Shown here: positions 52,376-60,614 of the stretch, one piece after another
How positions within the stretch are numbered: the first letter of the stretch is position 1
How the letters are laid out: every line of letters begins with the position of its first letter
Origin: Acidobacteriaceae bacterium
GTDB lineage: Bacteria; Acidobacteriota; Terriglobia; Terriglobales; Acidobacteriaceae
Assembly (NCBI GenBank): GCA_003132445.1
Contig: PKXU01000201.1
Location: forward strand, 1 to 64,000
Direction of reading: 5' to 3'
Length of the DNA stretch: 64,000 bases
Position numbers and translations under genes: made by a program
Notes under the pieces: model-generated
Told to the model about the DNA's origin: nothing
What the model saw: the letters and a program-made list of their open reading frames with translations, nothing else
Databases searched by the model: none

Positions 52376-53311
52376 CTACAGAATCTTTTTTCCGAATGCC
52401 GACAACGCCAATTCCACTGCCAGATCAGCCGTCTTATTATGTTCGTCAATTACGGGATTCACTTCGACAATCTCGAAACTTAACATACGTCCGTGATCGG
52501 CGATGATCTCCATGGCCAGGTGAGCCTCGCGGTAAGTGGCACCGCCGCGCACCGGAGTGCCCACGCCGGGCGCGTCTTCCGGATCGACCCAGTCCATGTC
52601 GAGAGAAATGTGGTAGCCGGCAGTGCCGCGTGCAGCCATGCGTAAGGCTTCTTCCATTACTGTGCGCATGCCGCGCTCGTCAATGTCGCGCATTGTGAAG
52701 ACGCCGATGCCGGCGCGCACCACATTTTCTTTTTCCACCGCGTCGATGTCGCGCACTCCCACCAGTACGCAATTCTGCGGTTTCACCTTGGGCGAGAAGT
52801 TGAAGATGTTTCCAAGTTCAGAGGACCACAAACCTAGCAGTGCGGCTAGCGGCATGCCATGCACGTTGCCGCTAGGAGAAGATTCGGGCGTATTGATGTC
52901 GGTATGCGCGTCGATCCAGATCAATCCGACGGGCTGATTCTGGCGGCGATAGAACTCCGCGACTCCGGAAACGGTGCCAACGGCCATGGAGTGATCTCCG
53001 CCCAGCGCTAACGGAACTCTTCCGGCTTCCAGAGTCTTGACCACCAGCTCCGCGTGCTTGGTGCAGGTGGCCGTGATCTCCTTCAAATACTTCGCGTGCG
53101 TGTCGCCTTCTTTTTTCTGTTCGGGGATGGCAACGGCCACGTTGCCGCCATCTTCCACCTCATGCCCCAAGGCTTCCAGACGCGCTTCAAGACCGGCCAC
53201 GCGAACGGCCGACGGCCCCATATCGACGCCGCGCCGCGACTGACCAAGATCGAGGGGCACGCCGATGACGCGAATCTTTCGGGGGGCGATGTTGGCGGAT
53301 GTGGTCATCAT
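52376..53311 (-). CDS. rocF: arginase
   Basis: Ureohydrolase (311 residues) converting arginine to ornithine and urea with two Mn ions. GGDHS (104-108), DAHTD (134-138), and [14 protein letters not shown] (second pair of Asp ligands) are present. The sequence [19 protein letters not shown] is the usual N-terminal arginase region, which favours arginase over agmatinase or formimidoylglutamase. The histidine-degradation pathway here could in principle use a related formimidoylglutamase; the fit to arginase is better. Its start lies in an A/T-rich repeat region before asnS. Confidence 0.92.
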   Translation of the reverse strand: MMTTSANIAPRKIRVIGVPLDLGQSRRGVDMGPSAVRVAGLEARLEALGHEVEDGGNVAVAIPEQKKEGDTHAKYLKEITATCTKHAELVVKTLEAGRVPLALGGDHSMAVGTVSGVAEFYRRQNQPVGLIWIDAHTDINTPESSPSGNVHGMPLAALLGLWSSELGNIFNFSPKVKPQNCVLVGVRDIDAVEKENVVRAGIGVFTMRDIDERGMRTVMEEALRMAARGTAGYHISLDMDWVDPEDAPGVGTPVRGGATYREAHLAMEIIADHGRMLSFEIVEVNPVIDEHNKTADLAVELALSAFGKKIL

Positions 53312-53312
53312 G

Positions 53313-53407
53313 AAATCGATTGTGTAATTTTGTAATTGAGTAATTTGAAAAGCAAAAGTGGATCGATTTTAAATTGCACAATTACCAAATTTCCCAATTA
53401 CCAAATT
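53313..53407. repeat. A/T-rich inverted repeat (AATTACCAAATT family)
   Basis: Left side with AATCGATTGTGTAATTTTGT and right side with TTGCACAATTACCAAATTTC and CCAATTACCAAATT form a long imperfect hairpin between rocF and asnS (about 53313-53351 and 53372-53407). The A/T richness contrasts strongly with the surroundings. Confidence 0.8.
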
Positions 53408-54733
53408 CTACGGGTACAATCTGTAGAGCATCCGGGGAAACGGAATCGTTTCGCGAACGTGCTCCAGGCCGCAGATCCACGCTACGGCGCGTTCAATGCC
53501 CATGCCGAAGCCGCCATGCGGCACGCTGCCGAATTTGCGCAGATCGAGATACCATTTGAATGCTTCTTCCGGCAAGTTGTGCTCGTGAATGCGCTGCAAC
53601 AGCAATTCATACGACGCCATGCGTTGCGAGCCGCCAATGATTTCTCCGTAGCCTTCCGGCGCGAGCACGTCCACGCACAGCGCCAACTCGGGACGCTGCG
53701 GGTCGGGCTCCATGTAAAACGCTTTCACTTTCGCGGGGTAACGGTGCACCATGACCGGCTTGTCGAACTGTGCCGACAGATAAGTTTCGTCGGGCGAGCC
53801 GAGGTCGCCGCCCCATTCGAACTTCGATTCCAGGGCGCCTTTCGCATGCCCTTCCTGAAGATTCCTGACCGCCTCGTCGTAACTGATGCGCGGGAACGGC
53901 GCTTCAATCTTTTCCAGCTTTGAAATGTCACGGCCAATGGTCTGCAAGTCAACGCGCCGCTTTTCCAGGCAACGTTTCACGATGAAACTGATGAGCCCCT
54001 CGGCCAGTTCCATCACGTCATCGAGTTGCGCGTAAGCGACTTCCGGTTCGACCATCCAGAATTCCGTCAAATGCCGCCGCGTCTTCGATTTCTCCGCCCG
54101 AAATGTAGGACCGAATGAGTAAACTTTGCCCAGCGCCATCGCGGTCGCTTCCACATAAAGCTGACCGGACTGCGTGAGAAATGCTTGCTCGTCAAAGTAA
54201 TCGACGGGAAACAGCGTGGTCGTGCCTTCGCACGCCGCCGGAGTGATGATGGGCGGATCAGTGAGGGTGAAGCCGCGTTCGTCGAAGAAATCGCGCGCCG
54301 CTTTGATGATTTCGGCGCGCACGCGCAAAATCGCGGCCTGCCGCTGCGAGCGCACCCAGAGATGCCGGTGCTCCATGAGGAAGTCGGTGCCATGTTCTTT
54401 CGGAGTAATCGGATATGGCGAAGACTCCGGCACACGCTGCACGACCTGCACATTGGCCACATCGAGTTCATAGCCGCCGTGCGCCCGCTTGTCGGCGCGA
54501 ACTTTGCCTTCAACGATCACGCTCGACTCCTGCGTCAGCGTCTTGATCGCATCAAAAACTTCCGGAGCAACGGCATTTTTCGGCACAACGCCCTGAATAA
54601 TGCCGGAGCCATCGCGAAACTGGGGGAATAACAACTTGCCACTCTCGCGTAGGTTATAGAGCCAGCCGCGGATAGTGACTGTCTGACCTTCGTGCTTGCC
54701 GATTTCTGCAATGGTAGTTACAGGTGAGGACAT
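53408..54733 (-). CDS. asnS: asparaginyl-tRNA synthetase
   Basis: Class II synthetase charging tRNA-Asn, 441 residues. An N-terminal OB domain ([24 protein letters not shown]) is followed by the class II core: motif 2 region [21 protein letters not shown] and motif 3 region [16 protein letters not shown] near the end. Classification as AsnRS rather than AspRS follows from lack of the large GAD insertion and from AsnRS-type sequence around [17 protein letters not shown]. It ends in a repeat block and starts 17 nt from another (54751). Length is normal for AsnRS. Confidence 0.94.
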   Translation of the reverse strand: MSSPVTTIAEIGKHEGQTVTIRGWLYNLRESGKLLFPQFRDGSGIIQGVVPKNAVAPEVFDAIKTLTQESSVIVEGKVRADKRAHGGYELDVANVQVVQRVPESSPYPITPKEHGTDFLMEHRHLWVRSQRQAAILRVRAEIIKAARDFFDERGFTLTDPPIITPAACEGTTTLFPVDYFDEQAFLTQSGQLYVEATAMALGKVYSFGPTFRAEKSKTRRHLTEFWMVEPEVAYAQLDDVMELAEGLISFIVKRCLEKRRVDLQTIGRDISKLEKIEAPFPRISYDEAVRNLQEGHAKGALESKFEWGGDLGSPDETYLSAQFDKPVMVHRYPAKVKAFYMEPDPQRPELALCVDVLAPEGYGEIIGGSQRMASYELLLQRIHEHNLPEEAFKWYLDLRKFGSVPHGGFGMGIERAVAWICGLEHVRETIPFPRMLYRLYP

Positions 54734-54750
54734 AAGTTAGGAAGTCTATT

Positions 54751-54840
54751 ACCGCGGAGCACGCCGAGTAAATAATTGCTTCGCAGTCAAATAGACCGAG
54801 CCGCTATTTCTTCTCAGCGCCCTCTGCGATCTCGGCGGTA
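54751..54840. repeat. intergenic inverted repeat (ACCGCGGAGCACGCCGAG family)
   Basis: Left arm ACCGCGGAGCACGCCGAG (54751-54768) and right arm around CCCTCTGCGATCTCGGCGGT (54820-54839) are imperfectly complementary across a 45-nt spacer. It lies between asnS and the sugar isomerase gene. The same style of sequence is inserted in frame in argS. Confidence 0.8.
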
Positions 54841-54847
54841 AAAGCTT

Positions 54848-55669
54848 TCACGCCGCTTCGAGCTGTTCGAATGCCGGCGCCAGTTTTTCCAACGCATTCA
54901 CTTTCTCATCTTCCGCCAACTCCAGCAGCAGGGGCGGAGTTTGCGGAGCGGAGCGCAGCAGTTCTAGGGCTTCTTTCCAATCAATCGTTCCCTGCCCCGG
55001 CCACAGATGCGAATCCTTGTCCTTCGCATTGTCGTGAACGTGGGTGGAGCGAATGTGGTTGCGCAAGATTTCAAAGCCCACACGCACCGAACCCTCGATG
55101 TGCGCGTGACCAAAATCGAAACAGACACCGACATCGTCGAAGTGCGCGCCTTTGATCATCTCCACCAGACGATCAGGAGTGGACAATTCATTGGGAATAT
55201 TTTCCAGCAGAATGCGCACCCCCAGCGGTTTGGCAAAGGCGCGAAGGTGTTCGATGGAGGTCATTGCCGCTTCGAACTTTTTCTCGCTGAAACTTTCGTT
55301 CGGTGTCCCCAAATGCTGCACCAGGAAGCGGAACGGAATCTGCTCGGCAATTTCGAGAGCACGTTTGATTTCGTCCATCGCTTCGATTCGCGCAGAGCGG
55401 TCCGTCGACGCCACATTGATCGGCGGAGATCCTGCCCGGCCCCACTCATAATCTGCATACAGAGGAGAGTGGACGGAATTCAGCGGGATTCCGCTAGCGC
55501 GAAACCAATCGCTAATTTCTTTGACGTGCGCCTTGCGGTTGGCATAATCGAGATGCTGGCGCGCGGCAAAAATCTCGATCGCCTGCACCCCGCTGCGAAC
55601 CAGACCGTCCAGAATCCCGGGGTGCAATCGCTCTTTCACGAATAGATACGTAGAAACCGCTCTCTGCAT
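54848..55669 (-). CDS. sugar phosphate isomerase/epimerase (xylose isomerase-like TIM barrel)
   Basis: AP-endonuclease-2/xylose isomerase-like TIM barrel of 273 residues. Metal-ligand regions seen are LLENIPNE (Glu), VGVCFDFGHAHIEG (Asp, His) and STHVHDNAKDKDSHLWPG (His, His). Members act as sugar epimerases, isomerases or inosose dehydratases; the exact reaction is unknown. It lies alone between two repeat blocks on the minus strand. The N-terminus (MQRAVSTYLF) has no signal peptide. Confidence 0.85.
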   Translation of the reverse strand: MQRAVSTYLFVKERLHPGILDGLVRSGVQAIEIFAARQHLDYANRKAHVKEISDWFRASGIPLNSVHSPLYADYEWGRAGSPPINVASTDRSARIEAMDEIKRALEIAEQIPFRFLVQHLGTPNESFSEKKFEAAMTSIEHLRAFAKPLGVRILLENIPNELSTPDRLVEMIKGAHFDDVGVCFDFGHAHIEGSVRVGFEILRNHIRSTHVHDNAKDKDSHLWPGQGTIDWKEALELLRSAPQTPPLLLELAEDEKVNALEKLAPAFEQLEAA

Positions 55670-55686
55670 ATGCGTCTCTTAAAGAA

Positions 55687-55780
55687 ATTGTTGATTGATG
55701 ATTTTTGACTGTTGATTGAAAATCAAAGTCTCGCGCGCGTTCCAGGCTTTCTAATCAGCAATCAACAAATCAGCAATTTT
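55687..55780. repeat. intergenic inverted repeat (TTGTTGATTG / CAATCAACAA family)
   Basis: Left side (55687-55725) with TTGTTGATTGATGATTTTTG and GTTGATTGAAAATCA, right side (55752-55780) with AATCAGCAATCAACAAATCA and GCAATTTT. Complementary A/T-rich arms around a G/C-rich centre, between the isomerase and ggt genes. Confidence 0.8.
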
Positions 55781-55785
55781 GTCTT

Positions 55786-57543
55786 CTAGTACCCTACGGC
55801 CTTCCCTCCATCTCGCACGTCGCTGGCGCCCAGCCGGTCGCCGGTTTTCGCATCGACCGCGATGCACTCGGCATCGCTCCAGTAAGACGAGGTATTTGCA
55901 CCGTAGCGCAGTCCCACTTGAACGTTGTATCCCATGTGCTGCAGCAGATTCACGGTGTCGAGCGAAAACCATTTTTCCACGTTGACCAGGTCGGGCATCC
56001 ATTGATTGTGAAAGCGCGGCGCATCGACCGCTTCCTGAATATTCATTCCGTAATCCACTACTCCCATTAGAACATTCGCCACGGTTGTGATGATTTTGGA
56101 ACTTCCCGGCGAACCCAGCACCATGACAGTCTTGCCGTCACGCACCACAATGGTTGGAGTCATCGACGATAGCGGCCGCTTCCCTGGCCCAATCGCGTTG
56201 GTGCTGCTCTGAATCAAGCCGTCGGAATTCGGCACGCCCGGCTTAGAAGAAAAATCATCCATCTCGTCGTTGAGCAAAAAGCCCAGGCCCTCGGCCGTCA
56301 CTCGCGACCCGAACCAGTCGTTGATGGTCGTGGTCACGGCGACTGCGTTGCCGTCCGCATCCATCACCGAATAGTGCGTCGTGTGGTTGGACTCAGGCGG
56401 GGGCTGCGCCGGGGGATGCGCTGCGGCATACTGCTCCAATTCGCTGAAAATCGCGGGTCGCTTCAAATCTTTGCTGGGAGTGGCATGCTCGGGATCAATG
56501 GTTTCCTGCCACGCCGCGGCATATTTTTTATCGATGAGCTGCGCCACTGGGATCTTTGCGAAATCGGGATCACCCATAAACTCGGCGCGATCGAAGAACG
56601 CTCGCCGGAAGGCCTCGATCGTGTAATGGATCGACTGGGCCGAGCGTTCGCCCATCTTTCCGAGGTCGTAGCCTTCCAGAATATTCAGCATCTCAATCAA
56701 CACGGCGCCGCCTGAGGAGGGCGGCGGAGCGCTGATCACCTCATATCCGCGATAGGTTCCGTGCACGGGCTCGCGCTCTTTCACTTGGTAGTGAGCCAGA
56801 TCGGCGGCGGTCATCAGGCCTCCGCCTTTTTGCATGGCCTCGGCCAGTTCTCGCGCCAGGGCACCGTGATAGAAATCGTCGGGCTTGTCGGCAATTCGTT
56901 GCAGAGTGCGCGCCAAGTCGGGCTGGCGGAAAATCTCGCCCTGTTTGTAGTAATCGCCGTTGCGCTGAAATACGCACCGCGACTCAGGGAACTCGGCCAA
57001 GTGCCGATCATGCATGTCATTGGCTTCTTGCCAGGTTAGCGAATATCCTTCATGCGCCAGTTGAATGGCCGGCGCCATCACCTGCTTCAGGGTCAACCGA
57101 CCGTACTTTTGCTCGGCGTAAACCATCCCCGCGACCGACCCTGGCACGCCGATCGCTTTGTAACCAATTTCGCTCGCGCCGGGAATCACATTTCCCTGCG
57201 CATCCAGATACATGTCGCGGGTGGCGGCTGCAGGGGCCATCTCGCGATAGTCGAGAAAGTGCGTCTTTCCGTCGGCCATGCGAATGAGCATGAAGCCGCC
57301 GCCTCCAATATTTCCTGCCGGAGGATGAACCACCGCCAGCGCGAAACCGGTAGCCACCGCGGCATCTACAGCGTTGCCGCCCGCCTGCATAATATCCACG
57401 CCCACCTGGGACGCCAGATTGTGCACGCTGACTACGATTGCATGAGCAGCATGAACCGGCTGAACTGATGCCGCGGCGGGAATCGCCCCGAGTGCCAGTA
57501 TCGCAATGGCCAACAAAATCAATAATTTATGTGGAGATCGCAT
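55786..57543 (-). CDS. ggt: gamma-glutamyltransferase
   Basis: Secreted gamma-glutamyl transpeptidase of 585 residues, N-terminal nucleophile hydrolase processed autocatalytically into two subunits. The signal peptide is MRSPHKLLILLAIAILALG. The predicted cleavage and nucleophile Thr388 lies in HTTHYSVMDADGNAVAVTTT. The Arg/Asp substrate-binding residues fall in VHPPAGNIGGGGFMLI and downstream GSRVTAEG, and PLSSMTPTIV completes the small-subunit signature. It degrades glutathione and gamma-glutamyl peptides in the periplasm. Length and parts are normal. Confidence 0.96.
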   Translation of the reverse strand: MRSPHKLLILLAIAILALGAIPAAASVQPVHAAHAIVVSVHNLASQVGVDIMQAGGNAVDAAVATGFALAVVHPPAGNIGGGGFMLIRMADGKTHFLDYREMAPAAATRDMYLDAQGNVIPGASEIGYKAIGVPGSVAGMVYAEQKYGRLTLKQVMAPAIQLAHEGYSLTWQEANDMHDRHLAEFPESRCVFQRNGDYYKQGEIFRQPDLARTLQRIADKPDDFYHGALARELAEAMQKGGGLMTAADLAHYQVKEREPVHGTYRGYEVISAPPPSSGGAVLIEMLNILEGYDLGKMGERSAQSIHYTIEAFRRAFFDRAEFMGDPDFAKIPVAQLIDKKYAAAWQETIDPEHATPSKDLKRPAIFSELEQYAAAHPPAQPPPESNHTTHYSVMDADGNAVAVTTTINDWFGSRVTAEGLGFLLNDEMDDFSSKPGVPNSDGLIQSSTNAIGPGKRPLSSMTPTIVVRDGKTVMVLGSPGSSKIITTVANVLMGVVDYGMNIQEAVDAPRFHNQWMPDLVNVEKWFSLDTVNLLQHMGYNVQVGLRYGANTSSYWSDAECIAVDAKTGDRLGASDVRDGGKAVGY

Positions 57544-57627
57544 GCAGCGTTAAAGGTCGGCGCTTAGACCGAACTCTGAGGCTAGCCGACGGCAGCAAGC
57601 GGAGTCAAATCAGACGGAGCGGTTCGA

Positions 57628-58998
57628 TCAGGTTTCTTTGTCGGCTTCGTCGGTAATTCCGATTTTCGAGAGCCGGTAGCGCAGTGCATTGCGCGAAAGG
57701 CCCAGCAGCCGCGCCGCCTGACTTTTATTGCCGTGAGCACGACGCAGCGCTTCCTGCACCATTTCATCTTCCCATTGCTCGAGAGTCATGCCATCGGGCA
57801 GAAATCCGCCGGGGCCGTTCGCGGCTTTCGAGGAACGCAAGTCCAAATGAATGTCGGCGAGACCGAGAATATTTCCTTTCGCCAGCGCGCAGGCGCGTTC
57901 GACAATATTCTGCAGTTCGCGAACATTTCCGGGCCAGTGGTAGTTCACCAGAATCTGCATCGCCTCAGGGGTTATGCCTTCGACAGGCTTGCCGGATTCC
58001 CCGCTGAATCGCGAGATAAAGAGATTCACCAGGTCCGGGATGTCTTCTTTGCGCTCGCGCAACGGAGCAATGTCTATCGGTACAACGTTCAGGCGGTAAT
58101 AGAGATCTTCGCGGAAAGTGCCTTGTTCGAGAGCCTCGCGCAAATCCTTGTTGGTGGCTGCGATGAGCCGCACGTCAACCTTCACCGTGCGCGTTCCGCC
58201 GAGGCGTTCGAACTCGCGCTCCTGTAGCACACGCAGCAATTTCACTTGTGTCACGGGCGGCACGTCGCCGATTTCGTCGAGGAATAGAGTCCCTTTATCC
58301 GCCAGTTCGAACTTGCCCGGCTTGCTGGCGACGGCGCCGGTGAACGCTCCTCTTTCAAAGCCGAACAATTCGCTTTCCAGAAGATTCTCGGGGATGGCGG
58401 TGCTGTTGATCTTCAGGAACGGCCCGGAGGCGCGGCGCGATTTTTCGTGAATCGCGCGTGCAATCAAATCTTTCCCCACGCCGCTTTCACCGCCCAGTAG
58501 CACAGTCGAGTTCATGGGCGCTACGCGCTCCACGGTGGCCAGCACCTCCTGCATTTTGGGACTTCGCGCAACGATGTTGGGATGCGAATAACGCTTGCCC
58601 AAAGCCTCTCGTAGAGACCGGTTCTCTTCCCGCAGATTGCGGACGTCCAATTCCTTGTGGATGACCATCCGCATCTCAGTCAGCGAAAAAGGCTTCAGGA
58701 CGTAGTCGCTTGCCCCGGCCTTCATGGCCTCGACGGCAGTTTCAACGCTGCCGAAGGCAGTCATCACGACGACGGGCAACGCCGCATTCTGCCGCTTGAT
58801 GGTTTGCAGAAATTCCAGGCCGTTCATGCCGGGAAGCTTCAGATCGGTCAGGGCGAGATCGACAGAATTCTCGCGTATCAGCTTGAGTCCGGTCTCAGCG
58901 TCCCCGGCCGAAAGCGTGGTGAATCCATCGTCGCCGAGATTCAATTCGAGCAACCGGCGCATCTTGGCCTCATCCTCGACAATCAGAATAGTGGGCAT
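57628..58998 (-). CDS. sigma-54 response regulator (NtrC family)
   Basis: Response regulator of 456 residues with receiver (phospho-acceptor Asp52, TDLKLPGMNG), AAA+ domain with Walker A GGESGVGKD (169-177), sigma-54 contact loop GAFTGA (217-222), and a Fis-type HTH at the end (NKSQAARLLGLSRNALRYRL). It activates sigma-54 promoters when phosphorylated by its partner kinase, encoded directly upstream. Target genes are unknown; no sigma-54 promoter was identified with confidence in the window. 37 nt separate it from the kinase gene. Confidence 0.96.
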   Translation of the reverse strand: MPTILIVEDEAKMRRLLELNLGDDGFTTLSAGDAETGLKLIRENSVDLALTDLKLPGMNGLEFLQTIKRQNAALPVVVMTAFGSVETAVEAMKAGASDYVLKPFSLTEMRMVIHKELDVRNLREENRSLREALGKRYSHPNIVARSPKMQEVLATVERVAPMNSTVLLGGESGVGKDLIARAIHEKSRRASGPFLKINSTAIPENLLESELFGFERGAFTGAVASKPGKFELADKGTLFLDEIGDVPPVTQVKLLRVLQEREFERLGGTRTVKVDVRLIAATNKDLREALEQGTFREDLYYRLNVVPIDIAPLRERKEDIPDLVNLFISRFSGESGKPVEGITPEAMQILVNYHWPGNVRELQNIVERACALAKGNILGLADIHLDLRSSKAANGPGGFLPDGMTLEQWEDEMVQEALRRAHGNKSQAARLLGLSRNALRYRLSKIGITDEADKET

Positions 58999-59035
58999 CG
59001 ACGCGCCTTTCCCGATTCACTCGCTTTGCCGAATC

Positions 59036-60448
59036 TCATGAGATCACCAGATGAGCGCTTTTTCCCACGGCGCTTTGCTCGTTGGCTGCGGGCAGAAAAA
59101 TTACAAAATGCGCCCCAGGACCGGCTACGTTCGATCCCGGCTCACCCGCCGCTTTTTCGTCCGCGAAATTGTCCGGAGCTTCGATGCGGATCGTTCCGTG
59201 ATGTCCATCAATAATTTTCGAGACGATGGAAAGTCCCAGGCCAACGCCGGTTTTCTTGGTGGTCACGAAAGGATTGAAAATCTGTTCTCGCAGCTCCAGC
59301 GGAATGCCGGGTCCGCTATCGTCAATGCGCACTTCCACTCCATCAACCATCCCACCGGCGCGATCGTCGTTGCGATCCCCGGTACGCGATTTTCTAACGC
59401 TAACCCGCAACTGGCCGCCGTTCGGTGCCATGGCATCGTAGGAGTTTTGCACAATATTAACGAACGCCTGCTCGCTCAGGCTCTCGTCGAGTGGCACGAG
59501 CGGTAAACCGGGTTGGTATTCTTTTTCGACGCGAACTGGCGAACCCTTCCAAAACTGCGCAACGTCATGCAACGCCCGGTCAAGAATGGCAGTGATGTCT
59601 TGCGGTGTCAGGTCCGCATGGAGGGGGCGCGCGAAATCCAGAAAGCGCGTGACCAGCGCGCTCAGTCGATTGGTTTCGGTTGAGATATATCCGGAGAGTT
59701 CCGTGGCCAGCGGATTGGAGTCGCCGAGTTTCTGAGTTAGCATCTCGGCCGAGCCCTTGATTACGCCCAGTGGGTTGCGTATCTCATGAGCCAGTCCAGC
59801 CGAAAGCTGACCAAGCGCGGCCAGGCGTTCGGAACGGCGCGCTTCGGCTTGCGCCTGCTCCAGGCGGCGGTTCGTCTCGGCTAATGTCGCGGCAAGTTCC
59901 TGATAGCGCTGAGTCTGGCGCCGGCTCTCGACCACGAAGCGATTAACGACCATCGCCGCAAGAAAGAAAAAGACGATGCGAATGGCGAGCCGTCCATAGT
60001 CCTCTCCGGTGATCTCGTACTCCTGCAATGCCGGGTAAAGATACGAGCAGTAGGCAACCGATGCCAGCGATGTCCAAAACAGCGTGGCCCATGGCCCGAA
60101 ATATTCCGCAGCTGTGACCGCGGGCAAGTAGTAGATGGGATAGTAATAGCTGTTGATGGGAATTTCGCCGGTGTGATCGAGTAGCAGTGTGGCCAGCGCA
60201 ATCTTCAGCAGAACAATATAGGCATCGCCACGCTTCGGAGTTCGAGCAATCAGCCAGCCTTCGTTCAACTGGAGAATACCGAAGGCTAGCAAGATGAGTT
60301 GCTTGTGGTACTCGCGCACGGGCGGGAGCACGGCCAACAGGGCAAGCAAAACCAGCCACAGCACATCCATCCAATTAATCGTGGGGCGCTTGGCTTCGGT
60401 CGTTTTTGCTTCGGTCATTTTTATTTCGGTCGTTTTTGCTTCGATCAT
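59036..60448 (-). CDS. membrane sensor histidine kinase (NtrB/AtoS-like)
   Basis: A 470-residue kinase. The N-terminus has short tandem repeats (EAKTTEIKMTEAKTTEAK) and then about six membrane helices (residues 25-165). The HisKA phospho-site is His221 (AGLAHEIRNPLG); the ATPase has N box NIVQNSYDAM, G1 DSGPGIP and G2 KKTGVGLGLSIV. No periplasmic sensor domain is apparent, so it may sense a membrane or cytosolic signal. It is the upstream gene of a two-gene unit with the NtrC-type regulator. Confidence 0.95.
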   Translation of the reverse strand: MIEAKTTEIKMTEAKTTEAKRPTINWMDVLWLVLLALLAVLPPVREYHKQLILLAFGILQLNEGWLIARTPKRGDAYIVLLKIALATLLLDHTGEIPINSYYYPIYYLPAVTAAEYFGPWATLFWTSLASVAYCSYLYPALQEYEITGEDYGRLAIRIVFFFLAAMVVNRFVVESRRQTQRYQELAATLAETNRRLEQAQAEARRSERLAALGQLSAGLAHEIRNPLGVIKGSAEMLTQKLGDSNPLATELSGYISTETNRLSALVTRFLDFARPLHADLTPQDITAILDRALHDVAQFWKGSPVRVEKEYQPGLPLVPLDESLSEQAFVNIVQNSYDAMAPNGGQLRVSVRKSRTGDRNDDRAGGMVDGVEVRIDDSGPGIPLELREQIFNPFVTTKKTGVGLGLSIVSKIIDGHHGTIRIEAPDNFADEKAAGEPGSNVAGPGAHFVIFLPAANEQSAVGKSAHLVIS

Positions 60449-60507
60449 TCTGCTTCGAGCATTTTGCGCGGTAAGGGCTCAGTCACAAAAAGCGCTCTGC
60501 CACAAAA

Positions 60508-60542
60508 GACTACGCCGGGAAAGGTCGTGACTCTCCCGGCGT
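60508..60542 (-). terminator. intrinsic terminator downstream of the FecR/DUF6600 gene
   Basis: On the minus strand a 9-bp stem ACGCCGGGA / TCCCGGCGT (60534-60542 and 60512-60520) with a 13-nt loop, followed by AGTCTTTTG. It ends about 70 nt after the DUF6600 gene's stop, before the kinase gene. Confidence 0.75.
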
Positions 60543-60614
60543 TGCCCTTATTGGTTGTCTGCTTCGCGAGCGCATCTCATGCGAACCTATCACATCGCAA
60601 GCAGCCCGTCGTCG

